Assembly: GCA_002448235.1 (NCBI GenBank)
Contig: DIXF01000017.1
Coordinates: 62,001 to 126,000 of the forward strand
DNA: 64,000 nucleotides
DNA from: Syntrophaceae bacterium UBA6087
GTDB taxonomy: Bacteria > Desulfobacterota > Desulfomonilia > UBA1062
Direction: 5' to 3'
Shown: in pieces, positions 62,857-64,000 of the stretch
Numbering within the stretch: the stretch's first letter is position 1
Layout of the letters: each line of letters starts with the position of its first letter
The notes under the pieces: generated by a model
What the model was told of the DNA's origin: nothing
Seen by the model: the letters and a program-made list of their open reading frames with translations, nothing else
Database searches by the model: none
Translations under genes and position numbers: made by a program

Positions 62857-63921
62857 ATGATCGGACGCGGAATACCCCGGCTTCTCATTCCTCTATTTCT
62901 GTTCTCTTCCGGGCAGGCAGCAGCATCGAGCCTGAAAGTCGAAAAGGCGACCCTGGCCGGCGGATGCTTCTGGTGCATCGAGTCGGTATTCGACCACACG
63001 GAAGGCGTGATCGAAGCCGTATCCGGATACACGGGCGGCCGAACCGAAAACCCCACCTATGAAGAAGTATCCTCGGGCACGACCGGCCACCTCGAAGCGG
63101 TGGAAGTGACCTACGACCCCTCCAGGATAAGCTATCCGGAGATCCTCCGGATATTCTGGGAGCAGATCGACCCCACCGATGGCGGAGGCCAGTTCGTGGA
63201 CAGGGGTTCCCAGTACCGGAGCGCAATCTTTTATCACAACGAAGAGCAAAGGCGCATCGCGGAAGAGTCTAAAAAAGCGCTGGACAAATCGGGAAGCTTC
63301 GGCAAGCCCATCGCCACCGAGATCAGGAAAGCTTCGGCCTTTTACCGGGCAGAGGAATACCATCAGGACTACTACAAAAAGAGCGCGCAGCGCTACGAGT
63401 TCTATCGCAGCCGCTCGGGCCGCGACCGGTATGTCAGCCCGTGCGCCAGGGGATTGTGCCCGGTGCCGGGGGCAGGAAAAAACGAAGAGAAGAGATCCGA
63501 ACAAGACCTGAAAATCCGCCTGAACCCCCTTCAGTACCACGTCACCCAGGAGTGCGGAACGGAAAAGCCCTTTGATAACGAGTACTGGAACAACAAGCGC
63601 GAGGGCATCTACGTAGACGTGGTTTCGGGAGAAGTCCTTTTCAGCTCCTCGGACAAGTACGACTCGGGCACCGGCTGGCCGAGCTTTACAAAACCCCTGG
63701 AGCCCGGAAACATCGAAGAGAAAACCGATAAGAGCCATTTCATGGTCAGGGTGGAGGCCAGGAGCAAAAAGGGGAAGTCGCATCTGGGGCATGTATTCGA
63801 TGACGGCCCTGCGCCCGCCGGCAAACGCTACTGCATGAATTCGGCAGCCCTGCGCTTCATCCCCAGGGAGGACCTTGAGAAGGAAGGATACGGCCGGTAT
63901 TTACAATATTTTGAAAAGTGA
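62857..63921 (+). CDS. msrAB: Secreted MsrA-MsrB fusion
   Basis: The 354-residue protein fuses peptide methionine-S-sulfoxide reductase (MsrA: catalytic Cys37 in GGCFWC, then VEVTYDPSRISY and DRGSQYRSAIFYHN) to methionine-R-sulfoxide reductase (MsrB, from about 215: YHVTQECGTEKPFDNEYW, SGTGWPSF, and catalytic Cys326 in KRYCMNS). An N-terminal signal (IPRLLIPLFLFSSGQAAASS) sends it to the periplasm, where it repairs oxidised methionines. The start at 62857 follows AAAAAGGAG; a longer frame from 62791 would mask the signal. The MsrB part lacks the usual zinc-binding CxxC pairs, as in other secreted forms. It stands alone and is divergent from ftsH. Confidence 0.93.
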   Translation: MIGRGIPRLLIPLFLFSSGQAAASSLKVEKATLAGGCFWCIESVFDHTEGVIEAVSGYTGGRTENPTYEEVSSGTTGHLEAVEVTYDPSRISYPEILRIFWEQIDPTDGGGQFVDRGSQYRSAIFYHNEEQRRIAEESKKALDKSGSFGKPIATEIRKASAFYRAEEYHQDYYKKSAQRYEFYRSRSGRDRYVSPCARGLCPVPGAGKNEEKRSEQDLKIRLNPLQYHVTQECGTEKPFDNEYWNNKREGIYVDVVSGEVLFSSSDKYDSGTGWPSFTKPLEPGNIEEKTDKSHFMVRVEARSKKGKSHLGHVFDDGPAPAGKRYCMNSAALRFIPREDLEKEGYGRYLQYFEK

Positions 63922-64000
63922 GGACACACCCCTCGCCGGTCCAACCGCCTGCCGGAAAAGACAAAATTGTCCAACGCGGGCTTCCTCATCCAAATTTGGC

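Noticed and set aside
1..64000. tRNA, rRNA, CRISPR array and riboswitch search
   Set aside because: No cloverleaf, repeat-spacer array or known riboswitch core was recognised by eye in the gaps; weakly folded tRNA-like segments did not hold up.

Overview
The window looks like chromosome from a Gram-negative anaerobe, most likely a deltaproteobacterium (Desulfobacterota or syntroph-like lineage). This is inferred from gene content, not from a marker gene. The supporting content is: 2-hydroxyacyl-CoA dehydratase-type proteins beside a selenium-linked YedF operon; many Fe-S flavoproteins and acyl-CoA enzymes; an unusually large number of multi-PAS histidine kinases; outer-membrane proteins (an LpxR-like deacylase and a porin-like barrel); and two solitary ABC-type substrate-binding proteins. 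No rRNA, tRNA, CRISPR array or riboswitch was recognised. Most of the window is GC-rich with strong AGGAGG-type ribosome binding sites. The stretch from about 56030 to 60800 is visibly AT-rich and accessory.

Layout. 1-7.8 kb: DUF3795 and SHOCT proteins, a PiT phosphate transporter, a solitary substrate-binding protein, aspartate kinase, a cysteine-rich ferredoxin-like protein, an LpxR-like outer-membrane deacylase and a PEGA lipoprotein. 7.9-12.5 kb: two 2-hydroxyacyl-CoA dehydratase-like subunits followed by a translationally coupled class V aminotransferase, yedF and a DUF3343 gene. 12.8-19.2 kb: two orphan PAS kinases and a DUF1846 protein. 19.2-22.8 kb: a FadR-type regulator heading an operon with an old-yellow-enzyme-type enoate reductase, and a DUF2179 membrane protein. 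23-28.7 kb: a DMT permease, two CheX paralogues around a zinc-ribbon TrmH methyltransferase, a HEAT-repeat response regulator and a half-size TauE permease. 28.7-32.9 kb: a second FadR-headed operon, with glycerol-3-phosphate dehydrogenase and an alkyl-DHAP-synthase-like flavoprotein (candidate ether-lipid genes). 33-43.8 kb: an AraC regulator divergent from a seven-gene acyl-CoA cluster (SCP2 protein, CoA ligase, acyl-CoA dehydrogenase, SCP-x thiolase, a four-module Fe-S/flavin fusion, an epimerase-like enzyme and an SDR). 43.8-47.8 kb: a cysteine-rich protein, a second solitary substrate-binding protein, a porin-like barrel and a small PstS-like protein. 48.3-56 kb: an ErcA-like alcohol dehydrogenase overlapping a hybrid kinase, then CheW, another PAS kinase and a tocopherol-cyclase-like protein. 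60.8-64 kb: ftsH and a secreted MsrAB fusion.

The most striking region is 56.4-60.6 kb. A two-gene CBASS antiphage operon (patatin-like phospholipase plus CD-NTase) is bracketed by two attC-like sites. The R'' box of the downstream site is perfectly complementary over 6 bases to the sequence made by joining its cleavage G to the first bases of the cassette, as expected for an integron gene cassette. The same test works for the preceding segment, which carries a coiled-coil membrane protein gene. There an IS481-family element has inserted between the gene and its attC. No integrase gene is present in the window, so this would be an integrase-less attC cluster or part of a larger sedentary array.
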